DNA from: Myxocyprinus asiaticus
Taxonomy: Eukaryota; Chordata; Actinopteri; Cypriniformes; Catostomidae
NCBI RefSeq assembly: GCF_019703515.2
Contig: NC_059368.1
Location: forward strand, 33,568,735 to 33,632,734
Direction of reading: 5' to 3'
Length of the DNA stretch: 64,000 nt
In this document: positions 53,411 to 64,000 of the stretch, piece after piece
Numbering within the stretch: the stretch's first letter is position 1
Layout of the letters: each line of letters begins with the position of its first letter
The notes under the pieces: generated by a model
Told to the model about the DNA's origin: nothing
Database searches by the model: none
The model's input: the letters and a program-made list of their open reading frames with translations, nothing else
Program-made: the position numbers and the translations under genes

Positions 53411-55010
53411 GATACTCTGAGAAGCTGAAAAACACGTTTTCAGCTAACGACCCTGCATCAGTGTGAAGTGGCATGAAACAACTCACAAATTACAGGACTC
53501 CTTCCCCCAACCCTGTAGTGGACCAACAACTGGCTGACGACCTGAATGTGTTTTACTGCAGATTTGTAAAACCCAATCTCACACCCCACACCCACTCTGA
53601 CCTTCACTTTACACAAACACCAACACCTCCTGCAACCCCCCTCCTCCCCCCTCCTGCTACTCAACCTGCACTTAAGATCTGTGAAGATAATGTGAGCCGC
53701 GTCTTTCGGAAACAAAAGACGAGGAAAGCTTCAGGCCCAGATGGTGTCTCACCAGAGTGTCTTCGATCCTGTGCTAACCAGCTGGCCCCCATCTTCACAC
53801 AGGTCTTCAATAGATCACTGGAGCAGTGATCTATTGGGATCATTATTGTCCCAAAGAAACCAAAAATCACAGGACTTAATGACTACAGACCTGTCGCCCT
53901 GACGTCTGTGGTCATGAAATCATTTGAGAGACTGGTGTTGGCCCACCTGAAGCACATCACTGGACCCTTTCTAGATCCTCTTCAATTTGCTTATCGAACA
54001 AACAGGTCTGTGGATGATGCAGTCAACATGTGATTGCATCATATCCTAAAACATCTGGACAGACCAGGGACATATGCAAGGATCCTTTTTTGTGGACTTC
54101 AGTTTGGCTTTCAACACCATCATCCCAGCTATACTCCAGAATAAATTACACCAACTCTCTGTTCCCATGTCTATCTGTCAGTGGATTACCAGCTTTCTGA
54201 CAGACAGGCAGCAGCTTGTGAGACAGGGGAAACTCATTTCCATCAGCACTGGTGCCCCCCCCCCAGGGATATGTGCTCTCCCCACTACTCTTCTCCCTCT
54301 ACACCAATAACTGCATCGCCAAGGACCCCTCTGTCAAGCTCCTGACGTTTGCAGATGACACCACTGTCATCGGCCTCACCCGAGATGATGATGAGTCTGC
54401 ATACAGAAGGGAGGTCGAACAGCTGGCTGTCTGGTGCAGTCAAAACAACCTTGAGTTGAACATGCTCAAAACGGTAGAGATGATTGTGGACTGTAGGAGG
54501 AACATCCCAACACTGATCCCCCTCACCATTCTAAACAGCACTATGGCAGCAGTGTAGTCGTTCAGGTTCCTGGGCACTACCATCTCACAGGACCTGAAGT
54601 GGGAGACACACATTGACTCCATTGTGAAAAAGGCCCAGCAGAGGTTGTACTTCATCAGCTGAGGAAATTCAACCTGCCACAGGCGCTGCTGATACAGTTC
54701 TACTAAGCAGTCACTGAGTCTGTCCTCTGCACTTCAATAACTGTCTGGTTTGGTTCAGCTATGAAATCAGACATCAGAAGACTACAAAGGCCAGTTCGGA
54801 CTGCTGACAGGATTATTGGTTGCCCCCAACCCATACACTTCCAGAGTGAGGAGAAAGGCTGGAAAAATCACTCTGGACCCCACTCACCCTGCCTATTACA
54901 TTTTTGAACCGTTGCCTTCTGGCCGATGCTTCAGAGCTCTGACCACCAGAACCGTCAGGCACAGGAACAGTTTTTTCCCTCAGGCTATCCATCTCATGAA
55001 CAGTTAAATT
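53411..55010 (+). pseudogene. LINE reverse transcriptase and C-terminus, near-intact motifs
   Basis: Blocks: KLKNTFSANDPASV, then a TGA where Trp is expected (about 53463), KQLTNYRTPSPNPVVDQQLA, KTRKASGPDGVSPECLRSCA, and after a shift near 53830 [20 protein letters not shown] and [20 protein letters not shown]. The palm motif is LLTFADDTTVIGL (FADD at 54348-54359, both Asp kept). NNLELNMLKTVEMIVDCRRN follows. The C-terminus LPSGRCFRALTTRTVRHRNS then SFFPQAIHLMNS ends at 55005-55007. Only a handful of stops and shifts, so this copy is moderately young. Confidence 0.88.
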
Positions 55011-55194
55011 GCCCCATTGAGCAATAACTATGTGCAATACACAGTTTAGTCTTTTTTATATTTATCCAACACATCCAACCTCTTCTGCCATTTCATTCCT
55101 CTGGGGAAAAAAATAAATAAATAAACATTTGCACTGCACATAACAGATTTGTATTTGCACTGTACATAACGGATAACAGATTTGTATTAGATTG

Positions 55195-55258
55195 CACTAC
55201 GTATATGTATGTGTGTATGTATGTATGTGTGTGTCTGTGTGTATGTATGTATGTGTAT
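55195..55258 (+). repeat. GTAT/GTGT microsatellite in LINE 3' UTR
   Basis: Alternating GTATGTAT and GTGTGT units over about 60 bp. Confidence 0.85.
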
Positions 55259-55404
55259 AACTATTTTTATTTTTTATTATTATCTATGTCTTGCTGCTGT
55301 TTTTATATTGTTTTTGTATTGTTGTACACTGGAGCTCCTGTCACCAAGACAAATTCCTTGTATGTGTAAGCATACTTGGCAATAAAGCTGATTCTGATTC
55401 TAAT

Positions 55405-58400
55405 AATATTCCAAACCAAACAATGGCCATGTGTGAGTAGCGGATTGAAACTGAAGGTTTTATTCTGTAAAAATATTCCCCCTCCGTGAAGGCATACTGA
55501 TCCTGTGTCATCATGATTCTACCGGCATGTCTCATTAAAAAAATACATGTACATCCAAACTTGAGGTCGTTGTAATCGGTCACAAGACATGCGAGAGCCA
55601 ATGGCATAATCGCTGAGTCTCTGATGTCAAACCTGTATCATTATGCTTGAGGCGGCAATTTTTGAATGTGTTACAACAAAACTTGTGCAGGATGTGTTAC
55701 GGTGGACACCGAGTGACTGTGTTCAGTGACTAAAAATGTACATTTAGGTTTGTTCTTCACATAAAATTATTCTAAGACTCAGAATACACCCGGAATGAAA
55801 TGGGTCACTTCAGCAGTGCAGGATGTGTACAGACAGATTAAATAGACAGATAAACAAAAGATCAAATATTAACCACTCTGAATAAATGTTGCTGATTTCA
55901 AATGAAATGGAAATCATACTCCCAACATATGTCATGATGACAAAATTGTACCCCAACGTATAATTAAACAATGCTAAAATTGCAATGCCCATTGCATCAG
56001 TCAGTTGACGTAAAAGGTTTCTAGTTAAAAAGAATGCACTTGCCGGATGTGTCATAAAACTGTTGCCAGAGGGCACCTTTGGTATCTGTAGATTGACGCG
56101 CTGGGCTCTTGCACAAGTGTCAGTCTTTGACGCCTTGGAGGTGAGAACGTGTTAATGTTTTAATTAACTGTAAGATTTTTGTTCATTGTTAGTTCATGTT
56201 AACTAATGTTGTATAATTATGTTAACAAATGGAACCTTATTGTAACCAAGTGTTACCAAATTTCCAAATTTTATAATAAAACAAAAATGCAATGGAACAC
56301 CACTTGAAGTTGGAGTTCTAACTTTGAAATCTTCAAATAAATAGCGTCACACAAACATATTGGCACTTTGTAAGATTTACAAATATTGGTAAACATTTTA
56401 GCAAATAAAACCTTTCACTGGGTCAAAGTTAATAAATTAAATGATAAGAAATCCTGTTTGGCAAATGTTTCTAGAGTCAGATGTGTAAAATACTGTAAAT
56501 TTTGATTATTGTTCAAAGTAAGAATATCCCACACCTGACTTTGAATGGAATGCAGCATAAGAGCAGCACAGTTCTAATTTTACATGAAGAGGGTGCACAG
56601 CAGAAAAAAATTAATAAAAAATAAACAAATAAATAAACTGCAGTTTAATTCGACACAAAAAACTAAGTTTTTAAAATTCTAAGTGGGAAAAAAATGTAAG
56701 AAATGACCTCTTTAAAAAAATTGTACTGGAAAGACTGTGTGGACTGATGCTGGGCTTTTAATTTAAAGAGTGTGATTTTCTTTTGTGCCAAAATAAATAT
56801 TAAATGAGTAAAGAGACACTGCCAGGCAGGGCTAAGAGTGAATGACATAAGTGTTCAGATCCCAACTATCAAAGAGAATGTGTCTAATCCTGATCATTGA
56901 AGCCTGTGGGGAAAATCTCTTCCATTAAATCTTAATTGTCAAAACAATCACAGCAGAGCCAGAGCAGGAACAGCTCAAAGGTGAAATCATGTCATTGCTG
57001 TCAAGCTTCAGGAGCTGATATTCACATCAAAAGAACACATTTGTAGAAGAAACATTTACTTTTATTTGTTTATGAGAGACAGTATGAGTGTGCGAGAACC
57101 ACCCATTCTTTAAAATATGGTTAAGTTGATGGTTTACTTTAGACAGTAAACCCTGGAATCTGAAAGGAGGGTTTTGTTTCCTAGGGGTGGATTTTAGCAA
57201 GAAAGAAAACCACAGAAAATGAATCAAAATAGAAAATATAAACCAAAATCTAAACTGTATTTTATTTTGATTTGTGTTTTTATCTTTTAAAACAAAAGGC
57301 AGAGCTTATTGTCCTATCATGACATGCCAGTGGCTAAGCTTGTGTATATGAATTAGATTGTGGTGTTGTTGCTGTAACTTTCTTGGACAGTACAATTACA
57401 ATTATTAATGAAATGTACAAAAAATGTTTAAACAATTAACATAGCCAATAGCATAATGATCAGCATAAATATAAGTTCATCAATGACAACTCTGGGAATA
57501 ATTTAACATGTTAATGTGGGTATGACATATACAGGTATGTATTTGGTCTTGGTGGACTAGATCTGCTAAGCTGTTGCTGTTGATGCTGCAAAGCAAGTAA
57601 GAAGACTTGCTACGGCTAGACCTTACAGAGACATATTATGTTAGCATGTGGACATGCTGCTGCTGCACATTTAGACAAACACAAGACATGCTGCATTGAG
57701 CATTTAGGACATAGAAATACATACAATCCCTTTGTAGCAGATCAAGACAGGTTGAGCTGGGGAGGAGAAGAGTTTCAGAAAATAAATAAATAAAGAAGCA
57801 ATTTAATTGTTAGATAAAGCAAGAGTACACAAGTTGATTGGCTAACGTATTACTTATCAAATTACTTATCAGCTTACACCATGCAAACCGACTGGCTTAA
57901 CACATTATATGTGAGTGGGCCTATTGGCTAACAGATAACATGTTCAAAGAACCTATCAGTATGTGCCATGTAGAGATTTATGACAGAACTACAAGTCATT
58001 CAGTCTCTTTGGTGATTTGTGTGAGCAATATTTCGTAAAAAGGTTAAATTAAAGACACAATGTTAAATGTATTGCAAAATTTAAATGATAAAGCTGCACT
58101 ACGGAAATTTTTTTTGGTTAAAAATGAACAAAATGCCATTATTGATTGAGTACATAATAAAAACAGTGTTCAAAACAATGTCCTTACCTTACCCCGATTC
58201 ACTATGGTAAGCCTACAAAATTGATTTGTATTTTGAGCTGTCAGGTTGGATTTGGAATGAAATCGCAGGCTTATGTTGTTAATCCTTGCACCATTACATC
58301 ATGTCCGTAAACACAGAAAAGAAATATCGGCTGTCACGTGATCCGGCTGGGGAAACAGTGCTGTTCAGTTCAGTCAGTCACTGACACACAGTACAGGACA

Positions 58401-58837
58401 GCATCACTGCAGTCTGGATGGATGTTTATATGCTAACTGTTCAGCAAAGTTATTTACTTGCTATAATGCTTGGATTTGTTGTCTTGTAGGGTTGTTGTAG
58501 CAAGTCTGTTTAAAAACCAATATAGGTTCAAGTTACTGCAAGGTAGTTCCCCATGAAATGTGCAATGATTTCAAGTTGTTTAAATTATACCAATTGCATA
58601 GCATAATAATGCACATATTAATTTGTTTAGTGTGTTACCATCTATATATTATAACTTTGCAGCCAAAGAAATGGTTAATTAAACAATTTGATAGTTTTTA
58701 TATTGCATATTTCTGCATATTATGTTCATGTTTAATAAAGTATATTTCATCCCCATCATTATTAATTGTTATTTTTATGTTTTTAGTTTACAGTGTGATT
58801 GAGTGCAGTACATAGACGCACTACTGTATTTTAAGTG
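55405..58837. other. Intervening AT-rich sequence, no gene supported
   Basis: At 56150-56257 'AATGGAACCTTATTGTAACCAAGTGTTACC' closes what looks like the end of a fish MITE with GGTAACACTTT ends. The rest is featureless. Frames at 55341-55607, 55810-56076 and 58558-58815 have no recognised domain. Confidence 0.5.
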
Positions 58838-59697
58838 CAGTGGTGGAAAGAGTAAAAAATAAATTAACTTACGTAAAAGTACTGCTATTGAAGAAATAAT
58901 TCACATGATTACAAGTAGAAGTACTGAGAAATATTATGACTCAAGTAAGAGTAAATAAGTAGTTTGCTGAAAAACTAGTCAAGTAATTATGTTACAAGTT
59001 GAAGTTACTTTATGAAAATTATATTATATATAGTATATATGCTTCAATTTTTAGAACACAAAGACATTTTTGTTCTTGAAAGAAATTGATGCTTCCTTTC
59101 ACCAAGGATGCATTATTATGACCAAAAATACTGCGCATTACTTGCAAATTATTATTACAGTTTAAAATAACTGTTTAAGTGGTATTTATTCATTTTTTTC
59201 TTTACCCGTGATGGCAAACATATACTGTCACCTAATCCTTACAAAAGCATTCTAAAGTGCTAATTTGGTACTCAAGAAAATTATTATTATTAGAACAATT
59301 GAAAATGGTTGCGCTACCATGTGGAAATCACAATACAGTGGGTATTTTACCCGTTTTCTGAGGTATTGAGTTCTTACAAGTTGCTTTACACTTGCAAGTA
59401 AAATTTTGGTTTTAAAAATAGGCAAAAAAGTAACACATTTCTCCTGAAATTGTATTTTCTCCTAAAGTCTATTGTTTTAGAGAGATGAAGGCTATTCCAT
59501 GCATTACTGTTTTGAAAAAAGAATCTCTAACCAGGATAGAGAGGGAAGTGGACGGCCCAGATGCACAACAAAAAGACAAGTAAATCACAGTCTCTAGTTT
59601 GAGAAATAGACTCTTCACAGGTCATAAACTAGCAGCTTCTAAATGCCAAAGAGGATTCTTGGACAAACAGAATATTTTAAGAAAACATTTATTTTAA

Positions 59698-60778
59698 TTA
59701 GAATAGGGGCGGAGTTGCAGGAGATGGAGGCTCAGGGAACGGAGACACAGGAAGCGGAGGCTCAGAGGGTGGAGCTACAGGAGGCGGAGCCACTGGGGGT
59801 GGAGCCGAAGGGGGTGGAGGCTCAGGGGGTGGAGCCGAATGAGTCTCAGGAGGCAAAGCCACAGGAGGCTCAGGTGATGGAGCTACAGAAGGCAAGGGCT
59901 CAGATGTTATGGCAGTTATTCAGAGCAGCTAGGGATTCGGAGAGCAAGGAAATAGAGGGGCAGAGCCATTGAAGACTCAAGGGGCAGAGTGATGGAAGAC
60001 TCAGAGGTCACCGGGGGCTGGACAGGATCGTCAATGGACACAGGGAACTGGACCGAGTCAATGACTTCAGGGAACAGGATCGTCAATGGACACAGGGAAC
60101 TGGACCGAGTCAATGACTTCAGGGAACGGGACAGGCTTGTCGACAGCCTCAGGGAACTGGACAGGCTTGTCAACAGCCTCCGTGGTCAGGAGCGCTGGCA
60201 GCGACTGGGAAACAACCTCCGTGGCCATGAGCGCTGGCAGCAACTGGGGAATGGCCTCCGTGGCCGTGAGTGCAGGCAGTGATAGGGGAACGGCCTCTGT
60301 GGCCGTGAGCACTGGCAGCAACTGGGGAACGACCTCCATGGCCATGAGCACTGGCAGCGACTGGGGAGCAGGAGCCCTTCCTCCTCCTCTTCTAGATGGC
60401 TGGGAACACTGCTGTGGGAACGGCCTCTGTGGCCGAGGATGCTGGCACTGGGATGGACAAGGTTTCAGGCGCTGGCTCTGGGATGGATGAAGCTTCATGC
60501 GCTGGCTCTGGGTTGGACTGGGCTGGCTCTCTGACCGTGGCAGGTGTGGGCACTGGCTTGTTGACTGTGGCAGGCATGGGTGCTGGCTCGTTGACCGTGG
60601 CAGGCGTGGGCGCTGGCTCGTTGGCCGTGGTAGGTGTGACCATACCGGATGCCATCTTCGGTGTGAGAGGAACCACTGGGACCACAGAAGTTGAGACTAC
60701 CTCCGGCAAGAGAATGACGTTATGCTCACATGAAGGGTATAGACTCTCCCTCCATGTGAGCTCTCCCATCTCTAGCAA
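59698..60778 (-). pseudogene. Pro/Val/Ala repeat-rich gag-like tail
   Basis: Minus-strand frames: 60778-60392 reads EVVSTSVVPVVPLTPKMASG, then four NEPAPTPATV-type decapeptide repeats and SIPEPAPETLSIPVPASSAT. 60498-60067 has ALTATEAVPLSLPALTATEA-type repeats. 59895-59698 has APPPEPPPPSAPPPVAPPPV. The protein is low-complexity and acidic-Pro-rich. I cannot assign a function. The frame moves between segments, and no start is evident. Confidence 0.5.
60000..60650 (+). repeat. Minisatellite blocks inside the gag-like tail
   Basis: Three successive tandem arrays are present. One is a 48-bp unit repeated twice at 60031-60127 ('GTCAATGGACACAGGGAACT', 'GGACCGAGTCAATGACTTCA'). Next are about 36-bp units at 60170-60340 ('CTCCGTGGCCATGAGCGCTGG'-type). 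The last is 30-bp units at 60530-60630 ('CTGGCTCGTTGACCGTGGCA'). Confidence 0.85.
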
Positions 60779-60799
60779 ATCTCTATTACCATAAAAATT

Positions 60800-60992
60800 C
60801 AGACCAATCCAGAAAATTTAACTGAGATGAGAGTCACAAATGAGCAAACAAGGAAAACCTGGGACTAATGAACACAAGAACCAATGAACAAAGACAAAGA
60901 AAAGAACCACAAAACCATAATCAAATGAAAGACACAAAGTGAACAATAAACAAACATAGCAACCCCTGGTGTTCGCCCGGGTAATCCTTACA
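60800..60992 (-). repeat. LTR start (minus strand)
   Basis: TGTAAGGATTACC start at 60992. AT-rich U3-like sequence with 'CAAATGAGCAAACAAGG' on the plus strand. Extent toward 60800 is approximate. Confidence 0.45.
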
Positions 60993-61183
60993 GAAATAGC
61001 CATTGGTAACATTCTAAATGTTTCTAAATCATCTCTAAACTTCAATATGTGCATTGTGACTGAAACACATTACTGTTTCAGGTTTATTCTCATTCATGTA
61101 TGTCCAAGTATTTTGGCTATTAAGTTAAAATACTGTACAAAACTAATATAATGCAATTTCAGGAGGAAATTTACCCTCTATGA

Positions 61184-62143
61184 CAGAGTTACTCAATAGG
61201 CGGATTCCGTTCCGGATCCGGACCAAATGATATTCCAGTCTGGACCGAGCTCTAAATCTTTGTGCTAGTTATCTAACACCTGGCTAAGTAATTGTGTAAG
61301 CATATATGTATTCACATGCGGAGCAGGAATAAAGCACGTTCAGCGCTAGAGAGAAATATTTGTCTCTGGAACGGGAATAAAGTGTGTTCAGCGCTGCTGT
61401 TTAAATTTTGTTTTATTAATCAGCATGTTACGAGCCTTTCATAATAAACAAATAGATTTTTGTTCTAATTTTGTGAAAATTAGATGTCATCACTGATGGC
61501 AAGGAAAGCCTATTTATACTTATTATGCAACAGTATTTTAATGCTTCAGTGTTGTTATGTAAATTGTTTGGTTGTTGTGAATAGATTCTCACTTTAAGGA
61601 AAGTATAAAAATAGTCTATTCAGACTTTTACATTTTTATAAATGTTCTCTCAGGGAATATCCCTGAACCCCCATACAGTGTTTTTTTATCTGTCAAAAGG
61701 CCTCCTGTGTCCCATACATATATACAAATATTTCAACACAAAAACTGTACTGCTGTCATTCAGTTTCAAAACGAACTGTTGAACTTATCTTTTAATATTC
61801 ATATCAAAGTGCTCTTGACTGATGAAGTCTTGATAAAATAGTTTAATCTTTTGGTAGAAAAGACCTCTTAGCCCCACTACTTTGGCTGTCTCTAGGCCCC
61901 CAGTGTCCTCATCCCTGCCCAGTTTTGAAGAGACTATTTTGACTGTTTAGGAGTATATATATATCTTAACAAAATGCTATTAATGCCAACGTGGCAAGTT
62001 ATAAATACTATTTGAAAAAAAGATACATAATTTCCTAGCCATATAACTACTGACACCATGTAAGCTACATAATATTATCCGGACCTTTGCTGGGAAGGAA
62101 ATGTAGAGACCAGAGCTCTTCGAACTTTAACTGAGTACCCCTG
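61184..62143. mobile_element. 960-bp hAT-type non-autonomous element
   Basis: Left end CAGAGTTACTCAATAGG. Right end read inward from 62143 is CAGGGGTACTCAGTTAAAG. The 8-bp target duplication CTCTATGA is perfect (61176-61183 and 62144-62151). Both arms carry TCCGGA. CAG...CTG ends and an 8-bp duplication define the hAT superfamily. No transposase frame is present. Confidence 0.88.
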
Positions 62144-62151
62144 CTCTATGA

Positions 62152-63460
62152 TATTGCAGCAATCATCCATAAATGGAATGAGATTATTAAGCAAACTGTT
62201 ATCAACTCCTACATGCCAGCTGAATAAAATAAGGCAAAAATAAACATTTCACACAGCGTTTTGTGAGAGATATGATTGATTCAAACACTAAAAGTGGTTG
62301 TTCTGTATATGTATTATTGTATTACAGTTGTAATAATAAAGTCTTAATTAACTTTATTTTTATTTAACATACTGAGATATTATTATTAAGTAAATTGTAG
62401 AATTTGGTTACATAATGTTTTGTGATTTCTCATACCTTCTTTATATATCATCCATTTGGCCTCTAGCGGGTAAGACATTTCAGACAGATAAACAGCAGCA
62501 CAGGGCAGGGAAGTACAGTACAGCACTGTGAGTGAGAGTGTAACCCACTAGGACAGTTTATTTTGAACAAGAGGGGCGAACGGTTACGGAAATTAACGTG
62601 GGAGTACAATACAGATCTGATGCGAATTGATAGAAGAAGAGAGCCTATCTGTGTGCACGGTGGTGTGAGGAAACGGACAGTGGGGAAAAAATAATGTTCA
62701 GTGAAAAGTCAAAAGAAGATAGCAATGTATGTAATTGTAACTATATCATATATTATTAATAAAACACAGGAACTCATTTCATTGGCATTTTTGCCTCCAT
62801 ATTTTGAATTTTGTGGATATTTTTAATTTCGGTGGAATTTTTGCACCAAGTCCCCGTTAATTTACGACACTATTGGCATTGTATCTTTCTAAGGTATTTA
62901 AAAGTTTGTTTTAGACATATAGTAGCAAGTAAACAAGATATCCCCAAATATATGTCAAACTACATTGTGTTAATGTTTAACACAGTTAAAACTTTGCCTA
63001 CCTTAAAAACAAGTGAAGTTTGATCAGTGGTTAAACGTGTTCAGACGGTTCTCTCGTACCTGAATGAACGGCTCCTTTCCAGAATAAAATGAAATATGCA
63101 GAAAATCAAAGTATTCAAGTTCTTGTATAGTGACAGGGCAGAAAGTCTTGGAGAAGCTAGAGAAGAGAGGACACCGGCGGCAGTTTATGCAAGCTGCTGT
63201 GCTCATGATGCTGTGCCCCTCAGGCTTCCGTCGTGCCGCACACAGCGCATTTTAGTTTATAAACAGATTTAGCACTTATAACTTTCTGCTTCCCAAAAAT
63301 TCTGAAATATTAATGTATTTTTTTGTACTTTGTAATTGTGGTGAAAAATAACTGTAGTGAAGTTGAATACTTCATTTTTAATCAACTCAAGTACAAGTAA
63401 AAGTACTATTATTTATTTATACTTAAAAAAGTACTGTAAGGAGAGTAGTTGTAATTCGTT
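62152..63460. other. hAT-frame internal sequence, no gene supported
   Basis: AT-rich. Frames at 62811-63023 and 63024-63206 are on opposite strands and carry no recognised domain. This is probably the residue of the larger hAT element's interior. Confidence 0.4.
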
Positions 63461-63480
63461 GCTTTCCACCTCTGATTACG

Positions 63481-63640
63481 TGTAACGTGCAGGCAGAGCA
63501 GAGCAGGACGAGATGAAGAGAACCAAAGTGCAGTTTAATTATGTGACCATAAAACAAAAACAAGAAACAAACTGAAAGAAAAAAACGTAACTATGACTTG
63601 ATTGTAACTGGACTATGACTAAAATAATGAACAAGACCAT
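63481..63640 (-). repeat. LTR 3' end, minus strand
   Basis: On the minus strand it ends CAGGCAGAGC...CTGCACGTTACA (TGTAACGTGCAG on plus). 'AACTGCACTTTGGTTCTCTT' matches the R/U5 region of the 42301-42816 LTR. Only the 3' portion is clear. The rest fades toward 63640. Confidence 0.45.
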
Positions 63641-64000
63641 GAATGCAACATCACGAGATCAGTACATGGCCAGCTATAATATAGTGGGTGTCCATTCAGA
63701 ATAGGCTTTCTACTGCTGCGATTAATGCATGGATGGGTCATTAGCAGCTCTAACCCGCTAAGGGGCACTATAACCATAGAATTTCTACAGGCCAGAGCTG
63801 AATGCCTCGGAGCTCTTTCTCCCATCGTAACGACCATTCAGTTGGAGGCGGTAAGGGCAAGTTAAACTTGTTTTGCCAACTGCCATAAAAAAGAAAAAAA
63901 AAAAGGAGAAAGAAGAACAACAACAAACTCAAAAACACCACAACATTTATCTTCTGGCTAAACGTTGCAATGGAAACGTCCGATAAAGACTTTACTGCAG
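63641..64000. other. End of window, no gene seen
   Basis: Contains an A-rich patch near 63886-63915. The minus-strand frame at 63619-63837 has no recognised domain. Confidence 0.5.

Larger units (their letters stand above)
53411..55404 (+). mobile_element. Jockey/CR1-group LINE, 5' truncated
   Basis: Holds RT and a C-terminal region, then a 3' UTR ending ACTTGGCAATAAAGCTGATTC and TGATTCT at 55376-55404, the usual tail of this fish LINE group. The 5' edge lies near 53411, inside the linker before RT. The last ORF2 residues match the fragment at 8808-8948. Confidence 0.85.
59640..60992 (-). mobile_element. Minus-strand non-autonomous LTR element with gag-like Pro-rich ORF
   Basis: Minus strand begins TGTAAGGATTACCCGGGCG (60992), an LTR-type start, then LTR-like 'TTGTTCATTGGTTCTTGTGTTCATTAG'. 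The Pro-rich frames of 60778-59698 follow. Organisation and composition parallel the element at 39926-42816. No second LTR is found near 59.6 kb, so it is truncated at its 3' end. Confidence 0.55.
58838..63474. mobile_element. hAT-like DNA transposon frame with nested insertions
   Basis: Left end CAGTGGTGGAAAGAGTAA (58838) and right end TTGCTTTCCACCTCTG (63474) form an inverted pair (CAG.GGTGGAAAG). Subterminal 'AAGTACTG'/'AGTACAAGTAAAAGTAC' motifs repeat at both ends. Flanking octamers TTTAAGTG and ATTACGTG match at 6 of 8 positions. No transposase remains. It holds an LTR element (about 59640-60992) and a smaller hAT element (61184-62143). Confidence 0.65.

Noticed and set aside
63475..63482. 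Using ATTACGTG as firm proof of the large hAT target duplication
   Set aside because: The last two bases may belong to an LTR end that starts at 63481, so the match is only suggestive.

Overview
The window is vertebrate genomic DNA, almost certainly from a teleost and most plausibly a cyprinid. The fish-type signs are L2 LINEs ending in the 'TAAGTCGCTTTGGATAAAAGC' type of tail, an L1/Tx1-type LINE, a jockey/CR1-group LINE ending in GATTCTGATTCT, a DIRS-type gag, chromodomain and gmr1-like Gypsy elements, palindromic TTAA elements starting AGGAATAG, hAT elements, and long TG/AT microsatellites. The species call is an inference. I found no convincing intact host gene. Every coding region I can support is a mobile-element gene, and nearly all are broken by stops, frameshifts or truncation.

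Layout. 1-3.2 kb: 3' part of an L1/Tx1-type LINE. 3.85-4.57 kb: palindromic TTAA element. 5.75-7.6 kb: DIRS-type gag remnant. 8.8-13.4 kb: LINE tail, then a Gypsy element with 5' LTR, gag, protease, RT/RNase H and integrase, cut off at its 3' end. 14.1-14.5 kb: minus-strand LTR. 14.5-16.6 kb: unusual LTR-like unit with AT-rich tandem repeats. 17.7-19.1 kb: two palindromic TTAA elements abutting at one TTAA. 19.4-20.0 kb: TTAA element carrying a THAP-like ORF. 23.7-24.5 kb: 5' part of a multi-exon DDE-integrase-like transposon, followed by an L2 LINE (24.55-27.19 kb) and the 5' part of an L1/Tx1 LINE (27.2-29.7 kb). 29.8-32.2 kb: TTAA elements and a minus-strand L2. 33.6-37.5 kb: further integrase-like remnants, one inverted, with a HECT E3 ligase C-lobe between them. 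37.5-39.4 kb: gmr1-like Gypsy fragment with integrase upstream of RT. 39.8-42.9 kb: a repeat array split by a non-autonomous LTR element, itself split by a 1.2 kb TRIM-like element with perfect structural hallmarks. 43.9-49.9 kb: TTAA elements, one with a THAP remnant and an LTR inserted in it. 53.4-55.4 kb: jockey/CR1-group LINE. 58.8-63.5 kb: hAT-like frame holding a minus-strand gag-repeat LTR element and a smaller hAT element with a perfect 8-bp duplication.

The genes do not form one pathway. The window is a stratified pile of nested insertions. The most informative parts are the TRIM nest at 40.5-41.7 kb, the integrase/HECT composite at 33.6-37.5 kb with its 23.7 kb relative, the two THAP-bearing TTAA elements, and the hAT nest at 58.8-63.5 kb.
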